Shown here in pieces: positions 9,963 through 18,652 of a stretch of 64,000 nucleotides of DNA (position 1 is its first letter; each line of letters starts with the position of its first letter). The position numbers and the translations under genes are program-made. The notes under the pieces were generated by a model. It was not told the origin of the DNA, did not search any database, and saw nothing but the letters and a program-made list of their open reading frames with translations. Where the stretch lies: assembly GCA_027014155.1 (NCBI GenBank), contig JALWEG010000023.1, positions 50,383 to 114,382 of the forward strand, written 5' to 3'. This DNA is from Aquificaceae bacterium (GTDB lineage Bacteria; Aquificota; Aquificia; Aquificales; Aquificaceae).

Positions 9963-10925
9963 ACCACCGTACTCCTTCACTATGCTGTCCACTATGGCGA
10001 GACCTATGCCGGTACCGTCGCACTTATTGCGTCCCTGGTAAAAGGGTATGAATATCTTTCTCAGCTCCTCGGGACTTATTCCCTCCCCTTCGTCCTTAAC
10101 GGACAAAGTCCACTCCTTGTCCGTTGAGCTTAGCTCCACCAGAACCTCTTTACCGGCAGGAGAGGCTTGAATGGCGTTAAGGATTAGATTGAGAGCCAAG
10201 TGTCTTACGTCGCTCTCGTCCCCTACGAAGTAGCCTTCCCAGGAAGATGAGTACTTGAGAACCACTCCCCTTTCCCTCGCATACACGTTCAGAATGTCTA
10301 TCACGTCCCTTACAGCCTTGTCCACGCTCATTATGTCCTTCTTAGAACGCCTCTTTATGAATAGGAACATCTTATCTATGTAATCCTTGCAGGTCTGAAT
10401 AGCGCTCTTTATGGTCTCTATCTCCTCGCTGTCTCCCAGCTTGGACTCTAAATCCTCAAGAGCTATGAGAGCCGTGTTTAGGGGCGTGTTCAATTGGTGG
10501 GCTATGCCCATCGCTAAGAACCCAACGGAGCTGAGCTTCTGGGACATGCTAAAGAGCCAGAACTTCTCCTTGTCGCTCTTTATGTTCCTTATTATCTGAA
10601 CCGTAAGCTCTCCCCCCCTTATGGGAAAGGCGCATATCTCAACGGGAAACTCCTTGTTATCGTGGGTGTAATGGGTGTGAACCACGTTAACGGAGTGTCC
10701 CACCTTCTCTATCTCCCTGAGGGGACAGGGATGGCAGCTGTCTTCACACGGCTCGTCCTGGTTGTGCGATACCTTATAGCAGAAGTGTCCCAGAACCTCT
10801 TCTTTAGACTTGCGTCCTACGTCCTCTATATACCTTCTATTGGCATACACTATCCTGTAGTTTCTGTCTATTACCACAACCTCGTCGCTGAATTCTTCAA
10901 ATATGGAAAAGTCAAACCTGTCCAT
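9888..10925 (-). CDS. PAS-domain sensor histidine kinase
   Basis: A 345-residue soluble kinase. An N-terminal PAS domain (about residues 5-115) carries a cysteine cluster: C49, C60, C64 and C67, within CYKVSH and PCEDSCHPCPL; this motif is common in PAS domains of anaerobe and sulfur-metabolism kinases and may hold a metal or thiol switch. The phosphoacceptor is H143 in GIAHQLNTPL. The ATPase domain shows the N box (LILNAIQAS), G1 (DEGEGIS) and G2 (GTGIGLAIVDSIV). No membrane segment is present, so the signal is cytoplasmic. Its 3' end overlaps the response regulator gene by 75 nt on the opposite strand, and its 5' region is shared with the divergent FccB-like cluster. It is the probable kinase for that regulator. 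Confidence 0.92.
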   Translation of the reverse strand: MDRFDFSIFEEFSDEVVVIDRNYRIVYANRRYIEDVGRKSKEEVLGHFCYKVSHNQDEPCEDSCHPCPLREIEKVGHSVNVVHTHYTHDNKEFPVEICAFPIRGGELTVQIIRNIKSDKEKFWLFSMSQKLSSVGFLAMGIAHQLNTPLNTALIALEDLESKLGDSEEIETIKSAIQTCKDYIDKMFLFIKRRSKKDIMSVDKAVRDVIDILNVYARERGVVLKYSSSWEGYFVGDESDVRHLALNLILNAIQASPAGKEVLVELSSTDKEWTLSVKDEGEGISPEELRKIFIPFYQGRNKCDGTGIGLAIVDSIVKEYGGSIHVDSAPGKGSVFIVSVPFTELS

Positions 10926-10962
10926 GGAACTTAAATTTACCCCATATTCACCCGCATATCTA

Positions 10963-10998
10963 TGTCATTTATGACACCTATGAATGTCATAAGTGTCA
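10963..10998. promoter_or_regulatory. Paired upstream activator sites of the FccB-like cluster
   Basis: Site 1 at 10963-10976 is TGTCATTTATGACA. Site 2 at 10985-10998 is TGTCATAAGTGTCA, one base off the same TGTCA-N4-TGACA pattern. The start-to-start spacing of 22 bp is about two helical turns, as expected for cooperative binding of an NtrC-type dimer pair. They lie about 75-100 bp upstream of the sigma-54 promoter, a usual enhancer distance. The same pattern is found at 8579-8594. Confidence 0.65.
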
Positions 10999-11050
10999 TT
11001 GCAATTATCAAGGCGTTCAATTAAAGCGTTGTGTACCAAGAATCATAAGT

Positions 11051-11067
11051 TTGGCAAAGAAATTGCT
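11051..11067 (+). promoter_or_regulatory. Sigma-54 (-24/-12) promoter
   Basis: TTGGCAAAGAAATTGCT fits the sigma-54 consensus (TGGCA, 6 bp, TTGC). The invariant GG is at 11053-11054 and GC at 11065-11066, with the required 10 bp between them. Transcription would begin near 11078 and the first gene starts at 11103, after a GGAGG at 11091-11095. The adjacent sigma-54 activator gene and the upstream dyads support the call. Confidence 0.75.
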
Positions 11068-11102
11068 CATTAGAGAGTAAAAACCTTAAAGGAGGTAGGA
11101 GA

Positions 11103-12416
11103 ATGAGAATTAACAGAAGGGAGCTTTTCAAGGTAGCGGGCGTGGGAGCTGCGGCCGTGGGACTATCCGGAGTATCTGGTTCCTCCTTCGCGTTTGCTAA
11201 GAAGGTTGAAGAGATAAGCCTTCCCAAACCTTCCGCCAAATCTCAGAGGGTCGTGATAGTAGGCGGCGGGTGGTCCGGAGCTACACTGGCCAAGTATCTT
11301 AAGAAAGGGGACAAAAACCTTGATGTTGTCTTGATTGAAAAGAGAGCCAACTTCTTCTCCTGTCCGGCAAGCAACCTGTGGTTGGTGGGACTAATCCCCC
11401 TTGAGTTCTTAGTTCATGACCACCTGTACGCTGCAAGCAAATATGGTTATCACTTCGTCAACGCCACGGTTCACGGTATAGACAGAACTAAGAGATACGT
11501 ATATACGGAGAAAGGTAAGATACACTACGATTACCTCGTTCTGGCTACCGGTATAGATTACGACTACTCCCAGTGGGTAGGGACGGACCCCAAGGACGTG
11601 GAGATAGCGAGAACCAAGTATCCGGCCGCCTTCGTTCCCGGTGGCGAACACCTCGCTCTAAAGAGGAAGATTGAAGAATTTGAAGAGGGTAATTTCGTGA
11701 TAACCGTTCCTCCCGGCTTGGATTACAGATGTCTGCCGGGTCCATACGAAAGGGCCACCCTTATAGCCTGGTATTTCAAAAAGAATGACATTCCCGGAAA
11801 GGTTATACTCATAGACCCCCACAACGACCCACCCGTTAAAGCCGAAGGTTTCCACAAGGCCTGGGACGAGTATGTGAAGGGATACGTTGAGTATTACAGC
11901 AACGCTACCATAAAGGGTGTTGACTTTGGCAAGAAGGTGGTCTCTACCGAGGAGTACGGTGATGTGGAGTTTGAGGACCTCAACCTCTACCCGAGGTGTA
12001 AATCTACCGAACTGGTTTACAATGCCGGCCTGGTTCCCAAGGGGGACAGATGGCCTAAGCTCAAGTGGCCTTACAACGTAGCGGCCGATGACCATAGAAT
12101 CCTTTGCACGGGCGATGCGAGAAACCACCCCTTCTCCAAGAGCGGCAACACAGCCAACACGGAAGCTCACCACGTGGCCAAGCAAATTCTCGCGATGGTA
12201 AAGGGTAAGAGTGCGGAGTATATGGCACCGAGGACGCTGTGCTATTCGGCGGTAGATTCGGACAAGGCGGTGTGGGTTGACCTAACTTACAAGTACGACC
12301 CCAAGAAGAACAGCTTCGCCTTCCACAACGTCAAGATGGATAACACACCCTCCGGTAAGAACTACAAGGCCTATATAGAGTGGGCTAAGGCGATGTATAG
12401 GGACATGTTCGGTTAA
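11103..12416 (+). CDS. Tat-exported flavocytochrome c sulfide dehydrogenase-like flavoprotein (copy 1)
   Basis: A 437-residue FAD protein like FccB/SoxF, which oxidises sulfide in the periplasm. The N-terminus has a twin-arginine signal (NRRELFK, then a hydrophobic stretch to FAFA). The FAD-binding Rossmann motif is VVIVGGGWSGA at residues 50-60. Two cysteines characteristic of the redox-active disulfide in this family are present: C210 in YRCLPGPYERA and the later one in RTLCYSAV. No heme-binding FccA-type subunit gene is adjacent; instead a Tat-exported Rieske protein follows. A second FccB-like paralogue lies 0.8 kb downstream. First gene after the sigma-54 promoter. The electron acceptor, and whether sulfide is the true substrate, cannot be told from sequence. 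Confidence 0.85.
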   Translation: MRINRRELFKVAGVGAAAVGLSGVSGSSFAFAKKVEEISLPKPSAKSQRVVIVGGGWSGATLAKYLKKGDKNLDVVLIEKRANFFSCPASNLWLVGLIPLEFLVHDHLYAASKYGYHFVNATVHGIDRTKRYVYTEKGKIHYDYLVLATGIDYDYSQWVGTDPKDVEIARTKYPAAFVPGGEHLALKRKIEEFEEGNFVITVPPGLDYRCLPGPYERATLIAWYFKKNDIPGKVILIDPHNDPPVKAEGFHKAWDEYVKGYVEYYSNATIKGVDFGKKVVSTEEYGDVEFEDLNLYPRCKSTELVYNAGLVPKGDRWPKLKWPYNVAADDHRILCTGDARNHPFSKSGNTANTEAHHVAKQILAMVKGKSAEYMAPRTLCYSAVDSDKAVWVDLTYKYDPKKNSFAFHNVKMDNTPSGKNYKAYIEWAKAMYRDMFG

Positions 12417-12442
12417 TCTCCCTTCTTCCAGTTCATACCTTT

Positions 12443-12465
12443 CGGGGGCCTGTGCCCCCGGTTTT
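12443..12465 (+). terminator. GC-rich hairpin with short T-run between copy 1 and the Rieske gene
   Basis: CGGGGGC at 12443-12449 pairs with GCCCCCG at 12454-12460 around a CTGT loop and is followed by GTTTT. It looks like a weak intrinsic terminator or a message-stabilising hairpin, which could set a higher level of the first gene than of the two that follow. Confidence 0.55.
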
Positions 12466-12491
12466 GCAAACTTGGTAAGAGGTTTGTGGTT

Positions 12492-13208
12492 ATGGACAGA
12501 AGAAACTTTTTAAAGCTTTGCTCAAGCATGGCGGTAGCTTCTATGTTAGACACTGGTGTGATAGGTAGAGCTCTCGCCTCTCAGGGAGGGGACTTTAAGA
12601 AGTACGAGAAAGCTCTGCTGGTGAAGGAAGACGGCACTCCCCTGAAGGTGGAAGACATAAAGCCGCACACGACCTATATCTTCTTCTATCCCTTCGTGTC
12701 AACTCCCGCATTCCTGCTGAATCTGGACAAGGAGGTCGGTCCTGTAGATTTGGAGCTTTCCGATGGCTCAAAGTATAAATGGCCCGGAGGAGTGGGACCG
12801 AAAAAGAGCTTGGTGGCCTACTCGGCTATATGCTCGCACCAGCTCAGCTATCCAACGAAAGACTACTCCTTCATAGATTATTACTCTCCAGAAAACCCCT
12901 CAAAGACTACAAAAAGGTCCGGGGTTATACAATGCTGTGCACACCTCTCCATATTTGACCCCTCTCAGGGAGGTAAAGTGTTAGATGGCCCTGCGGAGTT
13001 TCCCATATCCACGGTAGTCCTCAGCTACGAGGAAGGTAAGCTTTACGCCGTAGGGACCTTGGGAGTGGAGGTGTATCAGGACTTCTTTGACGTTTACAAA
13101 AGGGATTTGAGAAAGCAGTACGGCTCCTCCAGAAAGGCGAAAAAGAAATCTAAAGAGTGCAAAGTTATAGAGGTGAGCAAGTATGCAAAGGAAAGTATCA
13201 AGTGTTAA
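12492..13208 (+). CDS. Tat-exported Rieske [2Fe-2S] protein
   Basis: A 238-residue protein with a twin-arginine signal (MDRRNFLKLC, then a hydrophobic stretch to ALA near residue 30). The two Rieske ligand boxes are present: CSH in SAICSHQLSYP, and CCAH in VIQCCAHLSIFDP, with about 40 residues between. It would carry electrons in the periplasm. The ATG at 12492 is chosen because AAGAGG at 12477-12482 is well spaced for it; a GTG at 12486 is too close. It lies between two FccB-like genes and overlaps the second by 26 nt, so it is a plausible electron acceptor for those flavoproteins (inference). No cytochrome b gene is next to it, which argues against a bc1 complex subunit. Confidence 0.82.
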   Translation: MDRRNFLKLCSSMAVASMLDTGVIGRALASQGGDFKKYEKALLVKEDGTPLKVEDIKPHTTYIFFYPFVSTPAFLLNLDKEVGPVDLELSDGSKYKWPGGVGPKKSLVAYSAICSHQLSYPTKDYSFIDYYSPENPSKTTKRSGVIQCCAHLSIFDPSQGGKVLDGPAEFPISTVVLSYEEGKLYAVGTLGVEVYQDFFDVYKRDLRKQYGSSRKAKKKSKECKVIEVSKYAKESIKC

Positions 13209-14475
13209 CAGAAGGCAGTTTCTATTGGGTAGCGGTGGTTTAGCGGTAGCTTCCGTCTCGGCTTCAAGCTTTCCCGTGGTTGCCAAACCGGTTTCCAAAA
13301 GCTCCCTCATGCCTTCTCCCAAAGGCAACAGGGTGGTAATAGTGGGAGGAGGATGGGGAGGCATTACGGCGGCCAAGTATGTCAAAAAGGATAATCCCAA
13401 CGCGGAGGTGATTCTTATAGAGAAGAACCATATGTTCATATCTTGTCCCATGAGCAACCACTTTCTCTTCGGACTGCTGGACTACGAGAGCCTGTGCTAC
13501 CCCTACAACACGCTGCGGGTAAAGCACGATGTAAAGGTGATAAACGACAGGGTTCTGGATATAGACCTGAGGAGTAAGAAGGTCGTTCTGCCCGAGGGCT
13601 TTATTGAGTGGGACTACCTCATACTCTCTTTGGGAATAGAGTACGACATAGACGATAAACCCTTTTACAAGGACTCCTTGGAATTCTTTCCCCCAGGATT
13701 TACACCGGGTTCCGAGCACCTATACCTGAAGAGATTCATAGAAGAGTTTGAGGGCAAAGACATAGTCCTGACGGTTCCCAAGATGCCCTACAGATGTCCT
13801 CCCGCACCCTACGAGAGAGCGGCCATGCTCCTTAGCTACATAAGGTCCGAGGGGCTCAAGGCGCACCTGTACTTCATAGATGCCAATCCCAACCCTCCGG
13901 TGCTTAAGGACGGCTTCTTGGAAGCTTACAAAGACTTTTACAAAAGTGAGGCCGATTACCTGACCTCTACACAGGTAAAAGATATAGACGTGGCCAAGAA
14001 GGTTGTGAAGACAGATAAAGGGGATATAAAGTTTGATTTTGCCTCAATAATACCGCCCATGAGAGCGCCAAAGCTCTTGGAAAGGATAGGACTCTTAAAG
14101 AGAGGCCAGAAGTGGGTTAAGGTCAATCCTCTTACCTTTGAAAGCGAGGTAAAAAACGTGTTCGTTATAGGCGACTCCGCCTCAACTTACCTGCCCAAGA
14201 GCGGATACGCCGCCCACTCCGAGGCAAAGGTGGTAGCCAAGATAGTTGCCGGGAGGATAGCCAACAGAAAGATAAAGGGGAGGATAATCCAGCATGGTAT
14301 ATGCTACGCCATGGTCAACCTCAAGGCCGCCATGATGCTGGAGATAGAGTTTATATACGATGCCAACCTCAAAAAGGTCAAACCCGTAAAGAGGGAAGAT
14401 AACACGTGGAAGGTGTCCACCGCTAAGAGATATTACGAGTGGGCCAAGGGTGTGTGGAGAGACATGTTCAATTGA
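13183..14475 (+). CDS. Tat-exported flavocytochrome c sulfide dehydrogenase-like flavoprotein (copy 2)
   Basis: A 430-residue paralogue of the flavoprotein at 11103-12416. The signal has NRRQFLLGSGG; the FAD motif is VVIVGGGWGGITAAKY. The two family cysteines are kept in YRCPPAPYERA and GICYAMVN, and FISCPMSN matches FFSCPASN of copy 1. The start ATG overlaps the Rieske coding region by 26 nt, so the two are probably coupled. The two copies are clearly diverged, so this is not a recent duplication; they may form a heterodimer or act on different sulfur species (inference). Confidence 0.83.
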   Translation: MQRKVSSVNRRQFLLGSGGLAVASVSASSFPVVAKPVSKSSLMPSPKGNRVVIVGGGWGGITAAKYVKKDNPNAEVILIEKNHMFISCPMSNHFLFGLLDYESLCYPYNTLRVKHDVKVINDRVLDIDLRSKKVVLPEGFIEWDYLILSLGIEYDIDDKPFYKDSLEFFPPGFTPGSEHLYLKRFIEEFEGKDIVLTVPKMPYRCPPAPYERAAMLLSYIRSEGLKAHLYFIDANPNPPVLKDGFLEAYKDFYKSEADYLTSTQVKDIDVAKKVVKTDKGDIKFDFASIIPPMRAPKLLERIGLLKRGQKWVKVNPLTFESEVKNVFVIGDSASTYLPKSGYAAHSEAKVVAKIVAGRIANRKIKGRIIQHGICYAMVNLKAAMMLEIEFIYDANLKKVKPVKREDNTWKVSTAKRYYEWAKGVWRDMFN

Positions 14476-14554
14476 TAAACCTGCCCTGCTCCTGCCCCTT
14501 TCCTTCTTTTCCTTTTTCCTTTTTTGTTATAATCTAAGCCCAGGGGAGTGAAGA

Positions 14555-15640
14555 ATGAGAAAAAAATTACTTTTGCTCACGATAGCGAGTTTATTTGTCT
14601 CTTTCAGCTGTACTCCATTAAAGGTCAAGGATAGAACACATGGCCTCAGGGTCACCCAAGGCATAGATGAAGCTCACAGAGCGGTCGTTAAGGCTTACGA
14701 CAGCGGGGCTAAGGAGAGGGCTCCCTATCTCTACTCAAAGGCGAGAGCTTACAAAGAGGTGTCTTACATCTTAGCCTCCGAGATGGACGATGTAGGCGCC
14801 AACGTGTTCTCCATAAGGTCCATAAACTACGCGTCAATGTCTATAACATCGGCCTTTTTGGGTGGTGAGAAGCCCACACAGCTAAATCAATTGAATACCG
14901 AAAAGCTGGCCGGTAAAGAAGACATACTTAGCATGATAAACGTGGACGAACTTCGCAAGGACATAATGTTTCTTAGAGCCAACAAAGGACTCAAGTGCGC
15001 TCCGGTTCAGACGGGCAAGGCGGAAGCCTTCTACGACGCTCTGGTCTATGAACTTAATAAAGACGAACCCAACCCCTCCATCGTCTTGAGGTTCTATAAC
15101 GAGGCCAACACCGAGAGCAAGGTGGCCAAAAACAAGGTTCTAATAGCCAAGAAGAACAAGCTCAAGTGCTACGTGGGCGAGCAGGTGGTTAAAAAGGCTC
15201 CTCAGAAAAGAAAGGTTATGGCTACGGGCTTGGCGGTTCAGAAAAGTAAACCCGAAAGCTCTAAAAGACCCGAACTACATAAAGAGCCTTTAAAAATAGT
15301 GGCACGTATACACTTTGACTTTGACAAGTACAACATAAAGAAGGAGTACAAGCCTATACTCAACGAGGTGGTGAAGACCCTAAAGCAGAACCCCTACGTT
15401 GAGCTGGTGATAGAGGGCTATACCGACAACATAGGACCCAAGAAGTATAACGACAAGCTCGCTCTAAAGAGAGCGAGGTCTGTTAAGAACTATCTGGTAA
15501 AGCACGGAATACCCGCCGAGAAGATAAAGATAGTAGGTATAGGAAAAGACAGGTACATAGCCACCAACAGAACTTCCGTAGGCAGGCTAACCAACAGGAG
15601 GGTGGAGTTTATACTCATAAAGAAGGCGGAAAAGCCCTGA
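14555..15640 (+). CDS. OmpA-family lipoprotein (peptidoglycan-binding)
   Basis: A 361-residue outer-membrane-associated protein. The N-terminus is a lipoprotein signal with a lipobox ending at FSC (cysteine 19). A helical region follows (about residues 30-190, with AHRAVVKAYDSGAKERAPYLYSKA resembling DUF4398-type segments). The OmpA C-terminal domain occupies about 245-355, with IHFDFDKYNIK, EGYTDNIGPKKYNDKLALKRA and the closing TNRRVEF, the usual diaminopimelate-binding region. It should anchor the outer membrane to the cell wall. The metalloprotease gene starts 1 nt after its stop, so they are one operon. Confidence 0.85.
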   Translation: MRKKLLLLTIASLFVSFSCTPLKVKDRTHGLRVTQGIDEAHRAVVKAYDSGAKERAPYLYSKARAYKEVSYILASEMDDVGANVFSIRSINYASMSITSAFLGGEKPTQLNQLNTEKLAGKEDILSMINVDELRKDIMFLRANKGLKCAPVQTGKAEAFYDALVYELNKDEPNPSIVLRFYNEANTESKVAKNKVLIAKKNKLKCYVGEQVVKKAPQKRKVMATGLAVQKSKPESSKRPELHKEPLKIVARIHFDFDKYNIKKEYKPILNEVVKTLKQNPYVELVIEGYTDNIGPKKYNDKLALKRARSVKNYLVKHGIPAEKIKIVGIGKDRYIATNRTSVGRLTNRRVEFILIKKAEKP

Positions 15641-15641
15641 T

Positions 15642-16922
15642 ATGTCTTATTTCAAGGCCACCTTATTAGCTCTCTTAGCCTTCATAATCTCCTGCGCCAG
15701 CACCACGGACCCTCTGACCGGCAAAAAGGTATATACCCTCTTGCCTACCGAAGAGGAGATAAAGCTTGGCAGAGAGTACATACCCCAATCTATAGCCCAA
15801 GGGGAGGGCCTCTATCCCGATGGGGAGCTTCAGAGCTATATATCCCGGCTGGGTCATAAGATAGCCGCAAACACCCCCAGAAAGCTGCCTTACAGGTTCT
15901 ACCTTCTGAACTCGTCCGCTTACAACGCCTTTGCTATCCCCGGAGGGGGCGTCTTCATAACCAGGGGGCTTCTATCCCTGATGGAAAACGAGTCGGAACT
16001 GGTGGGCGTGCTCGCCCACGAGCTTGGGCATCTGAACGCCCGCCACCACGCGAGGTATCTTGAGAAGGTCTTGGGCATATCCCTTCTCCTTCAGGTGGCG
16101 GCTCTGCTGGTCTCCGACGATGATAACCTCACCGGTCAGCTGATTCTTCAGGCCGCCGCCGTAGGTGCGGGACTCTTAACACTGAAGTTCAGCAGAGACC
16201 AGGAGAGGGAATCGGACAGGTTAGCCGTGAGGTTTGCCGTAGCGAGCGGATACGACCCCAAGGGGCTTTTAAGCGTCTTTAGAAAGCTCAAGAAAGCCTA
16301 CAGAGAAGCTCCCCCGGAGTGGCTCTCTACCCACCCCTTGCCCTCCTCAAGGATTAAGGAGGTAAGCGAACTTATATCTTCCATGAAGCTGCCCCAGGGT
16401 TTGGTACGCAATACCGCCGCCTTTGAGAGGGTAAAGGGAAGGCTAAAATCCAAAGAGAGAGCCTTCTCCTTCTACGAGGAGGGCAAGAAGCTCCTGAAGG
16501 AAGGCAGAAGGGAGGAGGCTCTGAGAAAGTTTCGGGCCGCCATAGCCGAATACAGGGAGTTTCAGATGCCTTACGTATTTTGTGCCGTTATCCTCTCGGA
16601 CTTAGGCAGGCTCGGCGAAGCTCTCAGCTACGCCGATAAGGCAGCCGAACTGGATCCGGAACTCTTCTGGACGAGGTTCACCAAAGGGGTAGTCCTCTTT
16701 AAGCTGAGCAGGTTTCAAGAGAGTCTGAGGGAGCTTGAGTATGCCAAGAGGCTGGTGAAAGGCTACGCCGATACCTACTACTACTTGGGTAGAGATTACG
16801 AGGCCTTGGGGAATTACCCGAAGGCAAAGGAAAACTTCGGGTTGGCGATTCAATTGGCCAGCGGAAAGGAGGAGTGGCTGCAAGATGCAAAGAGAAGATA
16901 CAGAGCGTACGGAGGTAGATAG
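15642..16922 (+). CDS. M48-family periplasmic metalloprotease with TPR repeats (BepA/YfgC-like)
   Basis: A 426-residue zinc protease of the outer-membrane quality-control type. A lipoprotein-like signal ends near IISCAS (cysteine 18). The zinc motif is HELGH at residues 126-130 (AHELGHLNARHH), with the third ligand region in RDQERESDRLAVRFA. From about residue 275 to the end, helical TPR-like repeats are visible (RREEALRKFRAAI, GRLGEALSYADKAAELDP, GNYPKAKENFGLAIQL). This domain order matches BepA, which degrades or helps assemble outer-membrane proteins, in keeping with the OmpA-like gene just upstream. Its last 38 nt overlap argJ. Confidence 0.88.
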   Translation: MSYFKATLLALLAFIISCASTTDPLTGKKVYTLLPTEEEIKLGREYIPQSIAQGEGLYPDGELQSYISRLGHKIAANTPRKLPYRFYLLNSSAYNAFAIPGGGVFITRGLLSLMENESELVGVLAHELGHLNARHHARYLEKVLGISLLLQVAALLVSDDDNLTGQLILQAAAVGAGLLTLKFSRDQERESDRLAVRFAVASGYDPKGLLSVFRKLKKAYREAPPEWLSTHPLPSSRIKEVSELISSMKLPQGLVRNTAAFERVKGRLKSKERAFSFYEEGKKLLKEGRREEALRKFRAAIAEYREFQMPYVFCAVILSDLGRLGEALSYADKAAELDPELFWTRFTKGVVLFKLSRFQESLRELEYAKRLVKGYADTYYYLGRDYEALGNYPKAKENFGLAIQLASGKEEWLQDAKRRYRAYGGR

Positions 16923-18054
16923 GAACTCGGGAAAACCCTTGATGGGTGTGGGAAAGGCGGGCCTGAAGGACTCGGGAAAGCCAGACCTGCTAATCGTGGT
17001 TTTGCCCTACCCCTGCACCTGCTCCATGCTCTTTACCCAGAACCACTTCAAGGCCGGCTCTGTGATATACACTCAAAGTTTGGCCAAGAGAAGCAAGAAG
17101 CTGAGCGCCTTCGTGGTTAACAGCGGAAACGCCAACTGCGGCACCGGCAGAGAGGGTGTGGAGCATGCAAAGATGATGGCCCAAGAGGTAGCAAAGCACT
17201 TGGATTTAGACCACCAGGAGGTAGCCGTGTTCTCCACAGGCATCATAGGGGAGCCTTTACCCATAGAAAGGGTTCTCTCGGCAATAGGTGAAGCAGCAAA
17301 GTCCTTAAGGAGCCTTGACCTCAGGGAGGCCTCCGAGGCCATCTCCACCACGGACAGCTTTCCCAAGTACTCTATCAGGGAGAAAACTTTCGGCTTCGCC
17401 AAGGGAGCGGGAATGATACACCCCTCTATGGCCACGATGCTCTCCTTCGTGTTTACCGAGTATGAGTCCGATTACGATACCCTTCACTCTCTACACAGGG
17501 AGTTGGTGGAGGAGAGCTTTAACTCCATAAGCGTTGACGGCTGCCAGAGCACCAACGACAGCTCCCTGTTTGTGTCTTTGGCCAAAGAGGAGACCCAGAA
17601 AGAGAGGCTCAGAGATGAAGCGAGGGAAGTGTTCTTGGAATTAGCTAAAAAGATAGTTGAGGACGGCGAGGGCGCTACAAAGCTCATAAAGGTGATTGTG
17701 AAGGGGGCGGCCTTAAAAATGAAGGCGAGGAAGGTAGCCCAAAGCGTGGCCACCTCTCTGCTGGTTAAGACGGCCGTTTATGGTAGAGACCCCAACTGGG
17801 GTAGAATCCTTGCGGCCGCGGGCAGCACCGAGTTTCCCATAGACCCCTTCTCGGCCAAGGTATATATGGGAGGACACCTGCTCTACGATGGCAAGCCCAA
17901 CCCGAAGGCGCTGGCTCCCGCACAGGACTACCTTGAGAAGGTGAAGGAGGTAGAAATCCTCATAGACCTGCAGGAGGGAAAGGAAAGCTGGACTTACTAC
18001 TCCTCCGACATAGGATACGAGTACATAAGGATAAACGCGGAATACCACACCTAA
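16885..18054 (+). CDS. argJ: Bifunctional glutamate N-acetyltransferase / N-acetylglutamate synthase
   Basis: Transfers the acetyl group from N-acetylornithine to glutamate in the cyclic arginine pathway; may also use acetyl-CoA. The 389-residue precursor holds the self-cleavage site GMIHPSMATML, where threonine 184 becomes the nucleophile of the beta subunit. Other family motifs include KAGLKDSGKPDL, NSGNANCGTG, and DPNWGRILAAAG. The start overlaps the protease gene by 38 nt; AAGGAGGAG about 10 nt upstream of the ATG supports it. The coaE gene starts 1 nt after its stop. Confidence 0.95.
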   Translation: MQREDTERTEVDRNSGKPLMGVGKAGLKDSGKPDLLIVVLPYPCTCSMLFTQNHFKAGSVIYTQSLAKRSKKLSAFVVNSGNANCGTGREGVEHAKMMAQEVAKHLDLDHQEVAVFSTGIIGEPLPIERVLSAIGEAAKSLRSLDLREASEAISTTDSFPKYSIREKTFGFAKGAGMIHPSMATMLSFVFTEYESDYDTLHSLHRELVEESFNSISVDGCQSTNDSSLFVSLAKEETQKERLRDEAREVFLELAKKIVEDGEGATKLIKVIVKGAALKMKARKVAQSVATSLLVKTAVYGRDPNWGRILAAAGSTEFPIDPFSAKVYMGGHLLYDGKPNPKALAPAQDYLEKVKEVEILIDLQEGKESWTYYSSDIGYEYIRINAEYHT

Positions 18055-18055
18055 G

Positions 18056-18652
18056 ATGGTAAAGGTAGCTCTCACGGGGAACATCGGTTGCGGCAAATCA
18101 ACAGTGGCGGCCATATTCAAGGAGCTGGGCGCCTTCGTGGTGGACGCGGACGAGGTAATAAGAGGATTCTACAGAAAGGGGCACAGAGTTTACGACTCCG
18201 TGGTGAAGGAGTTCGGGGAGCGAATCCTTGACTCCCAAGGCAACATAGACAGGAAGAAGCTGGCCGAGATCGTTTTCCGCAACAGAGAGAAACTTAGACT
18301 CTTGGAGAACATAACTCACAGAGAGCTTTATAAAGAACTTGAAGAGTTTTATAAGAGGCTACCGCCTTCGGCGGTGGTGGTGGTAGAGGCGAGCCTGCTG
18401 ATAGAAAAGGGAACCTATAGGAATTACGATCGCGTCGTGGTGGTTTACGCACCAAAACGGGTGTGCAAGGAGAGAGCAGTAAAGAGGGGTATGAGCGAAG
18501 GGGACTTTGAGAGGAGATGGAGCCTGCAGATGCCGCCCGAGGAGAAGGTAAAGTACGCCGACTTCGTGATAGACAACTCTGACGGCTTAGAGGAAACGAG
18601 AAGGCAGGTGCGGGAGGTCTTTGCAAAGATTACTGAAGGCTCAAGCTCTTAG
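18056..18652 (+). CDS. coaE: Dephospho-CoA kinase
   Basis: Phosphorylates the 3'-hydroxyl of dephospho-CoA, the last step of coenzyme A synthesis. The 198-residue protein begins VKVALTGNIGCGKST, with the P-loop at residues 7-14, then DADEVIRGFYRKG (acceptor-binding aspartates), and has the lid and base-binding stretch ERRWSLQMPPEEKVKYADFVIDN. Length is typical. Start is the ATG 1 nt after argJ. The last 23 nt overlap the 3' end of the opposite-strand flavin oxidoreductase gene. Confidence 0.94.
   Translation: MVKVALTGNIGCGKSTVAAIFKELGAFVVDADEVIRGFYRKGHRVYDSVVKEFGERILDSQGNIDRKKLAEIVFRNREKLRLLENITHRELYKELEEFYKRLPPSAVVVVEASLLIEKGTYRNYDRVVVVYAPKRVCKERAVKRGMSEGDFERRWSLQMPPEEKVKYADFVIDNSDGLEETRRQVREVFAKITEGSSS

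Noticed and set aside
12486..12491. GTG start of the Rieske gene
   Set aside because: Only 3 nt from the ribosome binding site; the ATG at 12492 has proper spacing.
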